Positions 40,905-50,282 of a stretch of 64,000 nucleotides of DNA are shown here, in pieces. Under the pieces are notes generated by a model that did not search any database, had not been told where the DNA came from, and worked only from the letters and a program-made list of their open reading frames with translations. The position numbers were made by a program, and so were the translations under genes. Source of the stretch: DATARH01 sp036008175 (GTDB taxonomy: Bacteria; Pseudomonadota; Alphaproteobacteria; ATCC43930; CGMCC-115725); assembly GCA_036008175.1 (NCBI GenBank), contig DASYOB010000095.1, positions 1 to 64,000 on the forward strand, in the 5' to 3' direction. The stretch's first letter is position 1. Each line of letters begins with the position of its first letter.

Positions 40905-42154
40905 CGCACCGCGCCGGCCGGCTCGATCCCCAGCAGCTCGGCGTAATAGGACCAGAAGCCGCGCAACGGCACATCGGTGACGCGGTAGTCGCGGTCGGAG
41001 ATCACCCCGCCACCGCCCAGTTCGATGACCGTGCTGCGGTCGCGGTCGGGCTTCGAGGCGCGGTGCGCGATCTCGATCGCCTCGCCGTCCTCCATCGATA
41101 CGAGCCCGGCCGGGCCGACCAGATTGGCCTGGCGGAGCCGGTGCAACATCATGTCGGGCGGATCGTCCTCATAACCGAGCATCGTCTGGAAGATCTCGAC
41201 CTCGTCGACGCCGCGCGGCCGGATCTGGCGCACCGCCAGGCTGTTGCTGATCTGGACAAAGACCGCGCCCGGAAACACCGAGGTGATCGCGATGTTGAGC
41301 GGGTCGGCGCGCTCGCGGCGGAACCGCACCAGCTCCGGTTCCTTGAGCGAGAGATAATTGCTGCGGACCCGGGCCCCGCCATAGGCCTCCTGCGCCATGT
41401 CGTCGGTGTCGCTTTCCGCTTCCGCCCAGGTGATGTTATGGCGGTGGCGCACGTCCATCTTGACGCCGCCGACCTGCGTCGAGCGGTCGAGCCCGAACGT
41501 CACCAGAAATTCGTGCAACAGGCTGGCATGGTAGTTGTCGCGGGTGTTTTCGGCATAAAGCTTCCAGTTCCCGCGGATGCGCTGACGGTTGTAGCCGAGG
41601 ATGCGCACCGGGCGGTCGAACAGGCGGCGCAATTGCGCCAGCACCGGCGCACCGAGGTAATCCTCCAGCGGCTCGGGGTCATCCGCGAAGGTGCCGAACA
41701 GCGCGCCGTTGATCGACTCCACCGTCAGCCTGCGCAGCCCGTGCGCCGCCATGTCGAAGCTGGGGTCCATCCCGCCCTGGCCGCGGATACCGCGGCGGAA
41801 CGGGATCGACTTCAGACCGCCGTCGAGGCCGTAACACCATTGGTGATAGATGCAGGTGTGCTCGGTGGCGTTGCCCGACAATTCGCGCCGCACCATCGCG
41901 CCGCGATGGGCGCAGCGATTGACAAAGGCGTGTATGGCGCCGTTCGCGCCGCGGTTCACGACGACCGGGGTGTCGCCGACATAGGCGGCGCGAAAATCGC
42001 CGTTGTTCGCGATCTCCGCTTCGAGACCGAGGAAATTCCAGGTCGGCCCGCGGAAGATCCGCTCCTGCTCGCGCTCGTACGCCTCGGCATCGTGGTACAG
42101 CCGGTAGGGCACTCGGCTGTAATCGAGCGCCGGCCAAATCTCGGAGGTCAGCAT
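40901..42154 (-). CDS. Aromatic-ring-hydroxylating dioxygenase, alpha subunit
   Basis: This 417-residue Rieske non-haem iron oxygenase has the [2Fe-2S] motif CAHRG through CIYHQWCYG (about residues 83-108). The catalytic iron site is in YAENTRDNYHASLLHEF (about 203-219), with histidines four to five residues apart. A later aspartate completes the facial triad. ATG 42154 gives a start MLTSEIWPALDYSRVPY of normal length. Upstream and divergent is the molybdenum hydroxylase operon, suggesting one degradation locus. Substrate is unknown. Confidence 0.9.
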   Translation of the reverse strand: MLTSEIWPALDYSRVPYRLYHDAEAYEREQERIFRGPTWNFLGLEAEIANNGDFRAAYVGDTPVVVNRGANGAIHAFVNRCAHRGAMVRRELSGNATEHTCIYHQWCYGLDGGLKSIPFRRGIRGQGGMDPSFDMAAHGLRRLTVESINGALFGTFADDPEPLEDYLGAPVLAQLRRLFDRPVRILGYNRQRIRGNWKLYAENTRDNYHASLLHEFLVTFGLDRSTQVGGVKMDVRHRHNITWAEAESDTDDMAQEAYGGARVRSNYLSLKEPELVRFRRERADPLNIAITSVFPGAVFVQISNSLAVRQIRPRGVDEVEIFQTMLGYEDDPPDMMLHRLRQANLVGPAGLVSMEDGEAIEIAHRASKPDRDRSTVIELGGGGVISDRDYRVTDVPLRGFWSYYAELLGIEPAGAVR

Positions 42155-42319
42155 CGGCCTTCTCGCGGCAAGGCTCAGGGCGACCAATCGTAGTCGAGGA
42201 TATCCAGGGCGACAACGACGCCGCTCTCTGCTCGCCCGCCTCGGCAACGCGCGCCTTGATTTGTCGGGAGGCTCGGGTAGCGTGGATCGCAGATATCGCT
42301 CGGGGGCCGCGCACCGCTG

Positions 42320-43177
42320 ATGAAACCTGCCACGTTCCGGTATTTTGCCCCGCGCACGCTCGACGAGGCGCTCGATCTCCTCGCCGAACATGGCGAGGAG
42401 GGCAAGGTTCTCGCCGGCGGGCAGAGCCTGGTGCCGGCGATGAATTTTCGCCTGGCGCGGCCGCAGAGCCTGATCGACATCAATCGGATCGGCGCCCTCG
42501 ATTATGCGCGTGAAGAGGACGGCACCCTTTGCATTGGCGCACTGGCTCGGCATGCGGCTTTCGAGGCGCCGGTCGCAGGAGGCGCGCTCGCGGCGCTTCT
42601 GCCGCGGGTCGCACGCCACATCGCGCATCTGCCGATCCGTGTGCGCGGCACCTTCGCCGGCAGTCTCGCGCACGCCGACCCCGCGTCCGAGTGGTGCCTG
42701 GTCGCGGCGACGCTCGATGTGGAGTTGGTCATTGCCAGCCGTCGAGGCACCCGGACCTTGCGGCCGGGCGAGTATTTCGTCACCGCGCTGACGACGGCGC
42801 TCGAAGCGGATGAGCTGCTGACCGAGATACGCCTGCCGCTGCTGGATCAAGGCTGGCGGACCGGCTTTGTCGAATTCAGCCGGCGTGCGGGGGATTACGC
42901 TCTGGCCATGTCCGCCGCCTTCCTGCGGATCGAGGACGGCCGGGTCGTCGAGGCGCGGATCGGCGTCGGCGGCGCCACCGACCGTCCGCAGCGCATCGCC
43001 GCTGCGGAGCAGATGGTGATCGGCAGCGACGGGAATACCGAAATCCGGCGCGAGGCCGGAAACATCGCGGCCGCGGCGATCGACCCGCTGGAGGATATGC
43101 AGGCAAGCGCCGCATTCCGTCGCGACCTGGTGCGGACGATGGTGGAGCGCGCGCTGGCGCAGGCATTCGCCGAATGA
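42320..43177 (+). CDS. Xanthine dehydrogenase-family FAD-binding subunit
   Basis: This 285-residue medium subunit is of the CoxM/XdhB type. The FAD-binding GKVLAGGQSLVPAMNFRLA (about residues 28-46) and GTFAGSLAHADPASEWCLV (about 114-132) segments are clear. It hands electrons from the molybdenum and iron-sulfur subunits to an acceptor. The stop overlaps the start of the large subunit by four bases. The operon order is medium, large 1, small, large 2. Confidence 0.9.
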   Translation: MKPATFRYFAPRTLDEALDLLAEHGEEGKVLAGGQSLVPAMNFRLARPQSLIDINRIGALDYAREEDGTLCIGALARHAAFEAPVAGGALAALLPRVARHIAHLPIRVRGTFAGSLAHADPASEWCLVAATLDVELVIASRRGTRTLRPGEYFVTALTTALEADELLTEIRLPLLDQGWRTGFVEFSRRAGDYALAMSAAFLRIEDGRVVEARIGVGGATDRPQRIAAAEQMVIGSDGNTEIRREAGNIAAAAIDPLEDMQASAAFRRDLVRTMVERALAQAFAE

Positions 43178-45489
43178 GGTGGGTCGGGCGCAGGCTGCCG
43201 CGATACGAGGACCCGGTTCTGCTCCGCGGCGACGGCCGCTATGTCGCCGATCTCGCTCGCGGCGCCCGGATCATGCGCTTTGTGCGCAGCCCGGTGGCGC
43301 GCGGTCGGATCCTCGGCATCAAGGCACCACCGGGTACCCAATTGATCACGGCGGCCGACCTCGGGGACGTCAAGCCGATGTGCCCGCGTTTGCTGCGGCC
43401 GGATTACGTGCCGATCGCGCAACCGATCCTTGCCGGCGAGCGCGTCACCCATGTCGGCGAACCGATCGCCGTCGTGATCGCCGACACCGCCGCCGCCGCC
43501 GAAGATCTCGCGGAACAGGTCGAGGTTGAGATCGAAGCGGAAACGCCGGTCGTCGATTTCGACCAGGCGCTCGCGCCCGGCGCGCCGCTGGTGCACGGAG
43601 CGGCGGCGAACAACACGGTGATCGACGCCAGCATCGAGACCGGCGATATCGCCCCGGCCTTTGCGTCGGCGCAGCAGATCGTCGAATTCACCTTCGAATC
43701 GCGCCGCCAATCAGCCATGCCGCTCGAAGCGCGCGGCGCTGTCGCCGCGTTCGATCCGGCCACCGGCCGGGTGACGTTGACCGCTTCGACCCAATCGCCG
43801 CATATCATGCGCACCGGCATCGCCGATCTCCTGGGCATGCCGGAATCCGATCTTCGCGTCATCGCGCCTGATGTCGGCGGCGGCTTTGGCCAGAAGACCG
43901 CGCTGATCCCGGAATACGTCGTCGCGGTGTGGGCGGCGCGGCAATTCGGCTGCACCGTCGCCTGGATCGAGGACCGGCTCGAAAACCTCACCGCCTCGGC
44001 GCATTCGCGCGACCAGCGGCTGACACTGCGCGGCGCGTTCGATTCCGCCGGCAAGCTTCTGGCGGTGGACGCCGATTCCCTCTGCAATATCGGCGCCTAC
44101 TCGATCTATCCGATCACCTGCGGGGTCGAGCCGCTGATGGCGATGACCGAGTTGCCGGGGCCATACGCGCTCGGCGCTTATCGCGTGCGCGGACGGGCGG
44201 TGACGACCAACACCTGCCCGATGGCGCCTTATCGCGGGGTGTCGCGCCCGGTCATCACGACGGCGATCGAACGGCTGATGGATTGCGCCGCGGAGCGCCT
44301 CGGTCTCGACCCGCTGGAGATCCGCCGCCGCAACCTGATCGCGGCTTTTCCGCATACTTCGCCGACCGGCCTCGTGCACGATGGCGGGACCTACCGCGAG
44401 GCCATGGAAATGGCCGCTACACTGGTCGATGTCGCGGGATTCCGCGCGCGCCAGCAGGCGGCGCGCGCCGAGGGCCGCTATCTCGGCATTGGGTTTTCGG
44501 TGTTTTCGGAGCGGACCGGCTACGGCACTCCGGTATTCTCGGCGCGCAAGATGGAGATCACGCCGGGTTTCGAGCGGGTCGAGCTGGCGATGGACCCATC
44601 GGGTTTTGTCGAGGCGCGGATCGGCGCCTCACCGCACGGCCAGGGATTGAAGACGACGCTGGCGCAATTGCTGGCCGATGAGCTCGGCGTTACGCCTGAC
44701 ACGATACGGGTCATCGCCGGGGATACCGATCGCACGCCTTACGGTTGGGGGACCTTCGCCAGCCGCGCCGCGGTCATCGCGGGCGGCGCCTGCAAGCTCG
44801 CCGCGGTCAAACTGCGCGAGCGCCTCAACGAGGTCGCCGCACAGACATTGGAGGCGGCGGTCGCCGATATCGAGATCAATGACGGCCGCGCCGCGGTGCG
44901 CGGCACCGATCTCGGCATCGCTGTCCCGCAGCTCGCCCGCGCCGCCTACCACGAAAGCCACCGCTTCCCGGCGATCGTCGAGACCGGGTTGTCGGCGGTG
45001 GCGACCTACGACCCGGCGGGGACCTTCTCGAACGCCTGTCATGTCGCGATCGTCGAAGTCGACACCGCCACCGGACAGATCGCGATCGAGCGGTTCGTGA
45101 TCGTTGAGGATGCCGGGGTATTGCTGAACCCCACCATCGTCGAGGGGCAGATCCATGGCGGCGTCGCGCAAGGCATCGCCAACGCGCTTTACGAGGAAGT
45201 CGTCTACGATGAGGGCGGCAACATCCTGACCGGCTCGCTTGCCGATTATCTTGTGCCGACAATGGCGGAAATTCCGGACCTCGAAATCCATCACCTTGAG
45301 ACGATCACCGATGCGAGCATCACCGGCGTCAAGGGCGTCGGCGAAGGCTGCGCGATCGGCGCGCCGGCGGCGATCTTGAATGCCGTGTCCGATGCGCTCT
45401 CCCCGTTCGGGATCGGGATCTTCGAGATGCCGATAACCCCGCAGCGCATCTTGCAGCTCCTGCGTGAGCATCGGGGCCCGCCGCAATGA
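43174..45489 (+). CDS. Molybdenum hydroxylase large subunit 1 (CoxL-like)
   Basis: This 771-residue molybdopterin-binding subunit has LLRGDGRYVADLARGARIMRF, VIAPDVGGGFGQKTALIPEY near 230, an active-site loop CPMAPYRGVSRP near 349, and the catalytic glutamate region KGVGEGCAIGAPAAI near 727. The CODH-specific AYxCSFR loop is absent, so it is not a form I carbon monoxide dehydrogenase. It is a paralogue of large subunit 2 at 45959-48217. ATGA overlaps on both sides show tight coupling. Confidence 0.9.
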   Translation: MRWVGRRLPRYEDPVLLRGDGRYVADLARGARIMRFVRSPVARGRILGIKAPPGTQLITAADLGDVKPMCPRLLRPDYVPIAQPILAGERVTHVGEPIAVVIADTAAAAEDLAEQVEVEIEAETPVVDFDQALAPGAPLVHGAAANNTVIDASIETGDIAPAFASAQQIVEFTFESRRQSAMPLEARGAVAAFDPATGRVTLTASTQSPHIMRTGIADLLGMPESDLRVIAPDVGGGFGQKTALIPEYVVAVWAARQFGCTVAWIEDRLENLTASAHSRDQRLTLRGAFDSAGKLLAVDADSLCNIGAYSIYPITCGVEPLMAMTELPGPYALGAYRVRGRAVTTNTCPMAPYRGVSRPVITTAIERLMDCAAERLGLDPLEIRRRNLIAAFPHTSPTGLVHDGGTYREAMEMAATLVDVAGFRARQQAARAEGRYLGIGFSVFSERTGYGTPVFSARKMEITPGFERVELAMDPSGFVEARIGASPHGQGLKTTLAQLLADELGVTPDTIRVIAGDTDRTPYGWGTFASRAAVIAGGACKLAAVKLRERLNEVAAQTLEAAVADIEINDGRAAVRGTDLGIAVPQLARAAYHESHRFPAIVETGLSAVATYDPAGTFSNACHVAIVEVDTATGQIAIERFVIVEDAGVLLNPTIVEGQIHGGVAQGIANALYEEVVYDEGGNILTGSLADYLVPTMAEIPDLEIHHLETITDASITGVKGVGEGCAIGAPAAILNAVSDALSPFGIGIFEMPITPQRILQLLREHRGPPQ

Positions 45490-45983
45490 CGGACAAGATG
45501 GACATCAGCTTCACGGTAAACGGCGAGACTCGTTCGATCCGGGTTGAGCCGCGGCGCACGCTGGCGGACGCACTGCGCGAGGATTGCGGTCTGACCGGGA
45601 CCCACCTCGGCTGCGAGCACGGGGTGTGCGGCGCCTGCACCGTGCTGCTAGACGGTAAGCCGGTGCGCTCCTGCCTGATGTTCGCGGTGCAGACCGAAGG
45701 CGCACAGCTGCGCACCGTGGAAGGGTTGGCGGAGGGCGGCAAGCTGCATCCGCTGCAACAGGCGTTCTGGGACAATCACGGGCTGCAATGCGGCTTCTGC
45801 ACGCCGGGTTTCCTGATGCTGGCCGCCGGCATCCTCGAAAATAATCCGGACATCGGCGAAGCCGAGCTGCGCGAGGCGCTGTCGTCCAATCTGTGCCGTT
45901 GCACCGGCTATCAGAACATCCTGAAATCGGTGCTCGCGGCAGCGGCGGAAATGCGCAAATGGCCCAGATCGGCCGATCGGTAA
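45486..45983 (+). CDS. Molybdenum hydroxylase small [2Fe-2S] subunit (CoxS-like)
   Basis: This 165-residue protein carries two clusters. The N-terminal plant-type ferredoxin cluster is in HLGCEHGVCGACTVLLDG and the C-terminal one in LQCGFCTPGFLML and LCRCTGYQNILKSV. It passes electrons from molybdenum to FAD. Its last 25 bases overlap the start of the second large subunit. Confidence 0.95.
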   Translation: MTDKMDISFTVNGETRSIRVEPRRTLADALREDCGLTGTHLGCEHGVCGACTVLLDGKPVRSCLMFAVQTEGAQLRTVEGLAEGGKLHPLQQAFWDNHGLQCGFCTPGFLMLAAGILENNPDIGEAELREALSSNLCRCTGYQNILKSVLAAAAEMRKWPRSADR

Positions 45984-48217
45984 GGCGCCTCGAAGACCGT
46001 CCGCTGCTGACCGGCGACGGCCGGTTTGCGGCGGACATCGCCGTACCGGGCAGTCTGTACATGCGGGTCGTGCGCTCGGCCGTCGCGTTCGGCCGCCTGA
46101 CGGCGATTTGCACCGAAGATGCGCGTGCCCATCCTGACTGCGTCGCCATCTGGACCGCGGCCGATGTCGCCGACATTCCGCCGATCGGCTTTCGCCTGAC
46201 CCCGGTGCCGGGGCTTGAGCCGTGTCGCCAGCCGGTGCTGGCGCGCGACTACGTGCGCTATGTCGGCGAGCCGGTCGCAATCGTCTTCGCCGACGACCCC
46301 TACGCGGCCGAGGATGTGGCCGATCTCGTCGTGCCCGAATTCGAGCCGTTGGCGCCCTGCCTCGACCCGCTGGCGCCGCCAACCGAATTCGCGCCGGGGC
46401 TCGAGACCGAAGCCGCCGTGGTCCGCAAGAGTTACGGCGACATCGAAGCCGCGTTTGCCGGCGCACATGCCATTGTCGCTCTTGAATTGAGCGTGGGCCG
46501 GCACGCCGGCGTGCCGCTCGAAACCCGCGGCGCGGTCGCGGTGCCGGACGAAGCCACCGGCATCCTGCGAATGTACGGCGCCGCGAAGGTGCCGCATTAC
46601 AACCGGCAAGCGCTCGCCGCGATGCTCGGTCTGCCCCTTGAGCGGGTTCATCTGCACGAAGGCCATGTCGGCGGTGGGTTCGGCATCCGCGGCGAGCTTT
46701 ATCCCGAGGACGTGCTGGTCTGCGCGGCGGCGCTCCGCCTCAACCGCCCGGTCAAATGGATCGAGGATCGCTACGAGCATCTGATGGCGGCGAACCAGTC
46801 GCGCGGCCAGGTGCATCGAGTGCGCGCGGCGGTCGACCACCGCGGCTTTATCCTCGGCATCGACGACGAATTCTGGTTCGACCAGGGTGCCTATATCCGG
46901 ACCCACGGCGTCACCGTGCCGGACCTGACCGCCGCGATGCTGCCGGGCCCGTACGTGGTTCCGGCCTACCGCTCGGTCGGCCATGTCCGGCTGACCAACA
47001 AAACGCCGTGCGGCACCTACCGCGCGCCGGGACGCTTCGAGGGCAGCTTTGTGCGCGAGCGACTGCTCGACGCGATCGCCGACCGTGTCGGGCTCGACCC
47101 GATCGCGGTTCGGCGCATCAATTTCGTCCCGAAATCGGCGATGCCGTTCCGCCGCGATTTCTCGACGCTCGGCACCGAGCTTGTCTACGACACCGGCGAC
47201 TATGCGGGCTTCCTCGACAAATGTCTGGCCCGGTCAGAATGGGAGAAGTTGCGAGGCGATGTGACCCGGCGCCGTCAAAGCGGCGAGACGGTCGGCCTGG
47301 GACTGGGCTTTTTTGTCGAAAAGAGCGGCCTCGGCCCATTCGAGGACGTGCGCATCACCCTTGATCGGGACGGCGCGATCGAGGTCGTGACCGGCGCCGC
47401 GTCGGTCGGCCAGGGGGTCGAGACGGTATTGGCGCAAATCTGCGCCGACGGTCTCGGAATCGGTCTCGACCGCATCAGCGTCATCCACGGCCAGACCGAC
47501 CGCATCGCCCGTGGCATGGGCGCGTTTGCCTCGCGCCTTACCGTGATGGCTGGCGCGGCGGTGACGATCGCCGCCGAGAAGCTGCGGCACGAGCTGCTGA
47601 GCGTGGCGGGCCGCCTCCTGCAGATGGCGCCGGATCGGCTCGCCATCACCGATGATCGGATCGTCGTGCGAGATATGCCGGGCGGGCCATCGCTCGACCT
47701 GGCGTCGCTCGCGCGCGCCACGGATCAGGAGATCGCGGCCGACGCCACCTTCACGACCGACCACATGACCTATCCCTATGGCGTTCACCTGGCCCAGGTG
47801 CGGATCGACCGCGACACTTGCGCCATCGCAATCGAACGCTTTTTCGTCGGCTATGACATCGGCCGGGCGGTCAACCCGATGCTGGTCGAAGGCCAGATCG
47901 TCGGCGGCGTCGCCCAGGGCATCGGCGGCTCGCTGCTCGAGGAGTTCGCTTACGATGCGTCCGGCCAGCCGCTGTCGGTCACCCTCGCCGATTATCTGAT
48001 GCCGACATTGGCCGAAGTGCCTGCCATCGAGGTCGCGGTGTTCGAGGATGCACCGACACCGCTCAATCCACTCGGCGTCAAGGGCGCCGGCGAAGCCGGC
48101 ATCAGCGCGGTGGGCGCGGCGATCGCAGCGGCGGTCGACGATGCGCTCGGCCGGCCTGGCACGGTCCGGCAGCTGCCGATCACACCCAACCGTCTGCACC
48201 GACTGCTGGCGGAGTAA
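45959..48217 (+). CDS. Molybdenum hydroxylase large subunit 2 (CoxL-like)
   Basis: This 752-residue large subunit is paralogous to subunit 1. It has EDRPLLTGDGRFAADIAV, HEGHVGGGFGIRGELYPED near 234, the loop TPCGTYRAPGRFEGSFV near 357, and the catalytic-Glu region KGAGEAGISAVGAAI near 712. It also lacks the CODH signature. It starts inside the small subunit gene. Two non-identical large subunits sharing one small and one medium subunit suggest either a heterodimeric catalytic core or two alternative enzymes. Confidence 0.9.
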   Translation: MAQIGRSVRRLEDRPLLTGDGRFAADIAVPGSLYMRVVRSAVAFGRLTAICTEDARAHPDCVAIWTAADVADIPPIGFRLTPVPGLEPCRQPVLARDYVRYVGEPVAIVFADDPYAAEDVADLVVPEFEPLAPCLDPLAPPTEFAPGLETEAAVVRKSYGDIEAAFAGAHAIVALELSVGRHAGVPLETRGAVAVPDEATGILRMYGAAKVPHYNRQALAAMLGLPLERVHLHEGHVGGGFGIRGELYPEDVLVCAAALRLNRPVKWIEDRYEHLMAANQSRGQVHRVRAAVDHRGFILGIDDEFWFDQGAYIRTHGVTVPDLTAAMLPGPYVVPAYRSVGHVRLTNKTPCGTYRAPGRFEGSFVRERLLDAIADRVGLDPIAVRRINFVPKSAMPFRRDFSTLGTELVYDTGDYAGFLDKCLARSEWEKLRGDVTRRRQSGETVGLGLGFFVEKSGLGPFEDVRITLDRDGAIEVVTGAASVGQGVETVLAQICADGLGIGLDRISVIHGQTDRIARGMGAFASRLTVMAGAAVTIAAEKLRHELLSVAGRLLQMAPDRLAITDDRIVVRDMPGGPSLDLASLARATDQEIAADATFTTDHMTYPYGVHLAQVRIDRDTCAIAIERFFVGYDIGRAVNPMLVEGQIVGGVAQGIGGSLLEEFAYDASGQPLSVTLADYLMPTLAEVPAIEVAVFEDAPTPLNPLGVKGAGEAGISAVGAAIAAAVDDALGRPGTVRQLPITPNRLHRLLAE

Positions 48218-48276
48218 GCTCGGCGCGGTTATCGGTCGCGGAACCGGTCCATCAGTCTGCCCGCAACCTGATCAGC

Positions 48277-50070
48277 TCAATGCGGCTTCTGGTGACTGAT
48301 GGCCCACACATAATCTGCCACCGCGGCGAGATCGGCCTGGGAAAGCTGTGTGCCACCCATCGGCGGCATCGCACCCGTATGGTTCTTGGGCTTCGGCACC
48401 CCCTGAGCGATGGTCCGGGTAATCGCCTTGACGCTGCCGTTGCCCCATAGCCATTTGCCGCTCGTCAAATCGGAACCCACGGCTGTGCCCTTGCCGTCGG
48501 TGCCGTGGCATCCCGAGCATGTCCCCCCGTCGGCCTGTCCCTCAAAAATGCGCTCGCCCAGCGCTAGCTGGTCCGGCGATGCGCCCGGCGGTATCGGGAG
48601 CGGATTGGTGCCGGCGTTCGGATGGATACCTTCCGGCGGCAAAGGATTGCCGGATGTCGACGCTTGCGCGGTAGGCGGCGGTGGCGCCGCGGCCGCAATT
48701 CCGCTCGCTTTGTTCCCACCCTGATAAGTGACGCGCCAAATCCGACCGCCCTGATCGTCCGCTATATACAATGCACCGTCAGGTCCAACCGCTAACCCGG
48801 TCGGGCGATGTGCCGCCTGACCGGGCTGTTTGATCGCTCCAGCGAAACCGTCCGCGAAGACCACAAACGGCTCGGAAGCCTTGCCGTCAGCCAATGGCTG
48901 GAACACCACGTTGTAGCCCCCTTGCGGTTCCGGTGCGCGGTTCCAGGAACCGTGAAATGCAATGAAGGCACCGTCTTTATAGGCGGACGGGAACTGGTCG
49001 CCCTCGTAGATCAGCATGGCGTTCGGCGCCCAATGCGCCGGGAACGCCGCTATCGGCGCCTGCTTCTGCGCGCAGACGCCCACGGCCTTTCCTCCATCGC
49101 CGCCATATTCCGGGGCGAGGACCAGCTTCTTCTGGGCATCATCGTAATAGCATTCCGGCCAGCCAAAATCGCGGCCCTGTTCCAGTTGCACCAACTCCTC
49201 GGCCGGCAGGTTGGCGTTCTGCTGCAATGTGTAAAGCTTTGGCCAGTTCTGCCCGAGTTGGTCTCGGCCATGCTGAGTCGCCATAATCCTGCCCGCCGAA
49301 TCGAAGGAGATTCCCTCGCCATTGCGCAGCCCCGTGACGAAGCGCTCCGCGGGCGAGAAATGCTGATCCAGCCGGTTCGCATTGTAGCGCCAGGTACCGG
49401 CGCGGGTTTCCAACTCCGTGCAAGGGTTGTTGCCCGGCACATTCGGCATGCGGTTCTGGCTTTGGCAGGAATTGGTGGCGGATCCGAGGTCGACGTAGAG
49501 GTTGCCCTGGGCATCGATCGCGATGGGATGCATCGGATGATCGCCGGTGAGGGGCAAGCCTGAAACGACGGTCTCCGGTGCTCCGGTCGGCTCGATCCCG
49601 TCCGTCGGTAGCTTGTAGCGGACGATGCGGTCGTTGGTCTCGGCATACAGGTAGCCGTTGTAGATCGCTACACCCGTTCCCCCGGCGTTGCCGTCCGCCT
49701 TGGTTGGGCCAAAGCGGACGACCTTGTCGGCCCGTCCGTCGCCTTTGGTGTCCTGCAGCGCAAGCAGAAACCCGCCGGGTGGCGGCGTGTCATTGTGGTA
49801 GTAGCGACCACTCCAGGTGTTGACGTAGACGACTCCATTCGGAGCCACCGCCAAATGCCGGGCGTGGCCCACCTTGTCTGCGAAAACGCTTGCACAGAAG
49901 CCTGGAGACAGGGTGATGCCGCCACTATCCCCGACGCAGGCGCCTGGACCCGCCGTCGCAGGCCCAGGCGCTTGAGCGTAGGACCGCTCCGTCGTCAGCA
50001 GCAGGCCGGCAGTGAAGATGATCGCGGCGCCTGCAGGCAGCTTTTTCGCAAATTTTGCGTGGTAATTCAT
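48277..50070 (-). CDS. PQQ-dependent sugar dehydrogenase-like protein with C-terminal cytochrome c
   Basis: This 597-residue exported protein has a signal peptide (LPAGAAIIFTAGLLLTTERS, then YAQA). A beta-propeller soluble glucose/sorbosone dehydrogenase-type domain spans about residues 40-450, including HARHLAVAPNGVVYVNTW, NGEGISFDSAGRIMATQHGR, GWPECYYDD and HRPTGLAVGPDGALYIADD. A Pro/Ala linker follows, then a cytochrome c domain with CSGCH (about residue 518) and the Met ligand probably in TGAMPPMGG. ATG 50070 gives a proper signal. It would oxidise an aldose or alcohol in the periplasm and feed electrons to the respiratory chain. Confidence 0.85.
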   Translation of the reverse strand: MNYHAKFAKKLPAGAAIIFTAGLLLTTERSYAQAPGPATAGPGACVGDSGGITLSPGFCASVFADKVGHARHLAVAPNGVVYVNTWSGRYYHNDTPPPGGFLLALQDTKGDGRADKVVRFGPTKADGNAGGTGVAIYNGYLYAETNDRIVRYKLPTDGIEPTGAPETVVSGLPLTGDHPMHPIAIDAQGNLYVDLGSATNSCQSQNRMPNVPGNNPCTELETRAGTWRYNANRLDQHFSPAERFVTGLRNGEGISFDSAGRIMATQHGRDQLGQNWPKLYTLQQNANLPAEELVQLEQGRDFGWPECYYDDAQKKLVLAPEYGGDGGKAVGVCAQKQAPIAAFPAHWAPNAMLIYEGDQFPSAYKDGAFIAFHGSWNRAPEPQGGYNVVFQPLADGKASEPFVVFADGFAGAIKQPGQAAHRPTGLAVGPDGALYIADDQGGRIWRVTYQGGNKASGIAAAAPPPPTAQASTSGNPLPPEGIHPNAGTNPLPIPPGASPDQLALGERIFEGQADGGTCSGCHGTDGKGTAVGSDLTSGKWLWGNGSVKAITRTIAQGVPKPKNHTGAMPPMGGTQLSQADLAAVADYVWAISHQKPH

Positions 50071-50240
50071 TGTTGCCAACCCCGCTGGGACAGAGGACTG
50101 CGATTGGCGCTTCCAGCAAACGCCAGTCATCGGCCTCCGCTCCCGTGGCAAGCGGAACATCAGCGACGGGTATTGCCCGCCTCCTTGCGCTGCTCAGCTC
50201 AGCGCAGCACAGCCCGCCGAGCTGGCGCAGCCGAACGATC

Positions 50241-50273
50241 CCGGCGGATTATGCTCCGCTCATCCGCCCTACG
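50241..50273. repeat. Half-copy of the GTAGGGCGGA-type palindromic repeat
   Basis: CCGGCGGATTATGCTCCGCT and the following CATCCGCCCTACG match the right half of the element at 38897-38983. The left half is degraded. It lies between the sugar dehydrogenase and the SDR genes. Confidence 0.6.
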
Positions 50274-50282
50274 AGCCAGCGC

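Noticed and set aside
43174..48217. Carbon monoxide dehydrogenase
   Set aside because: The AYxCSFR loop of form I CODH is missing from both large subunits.
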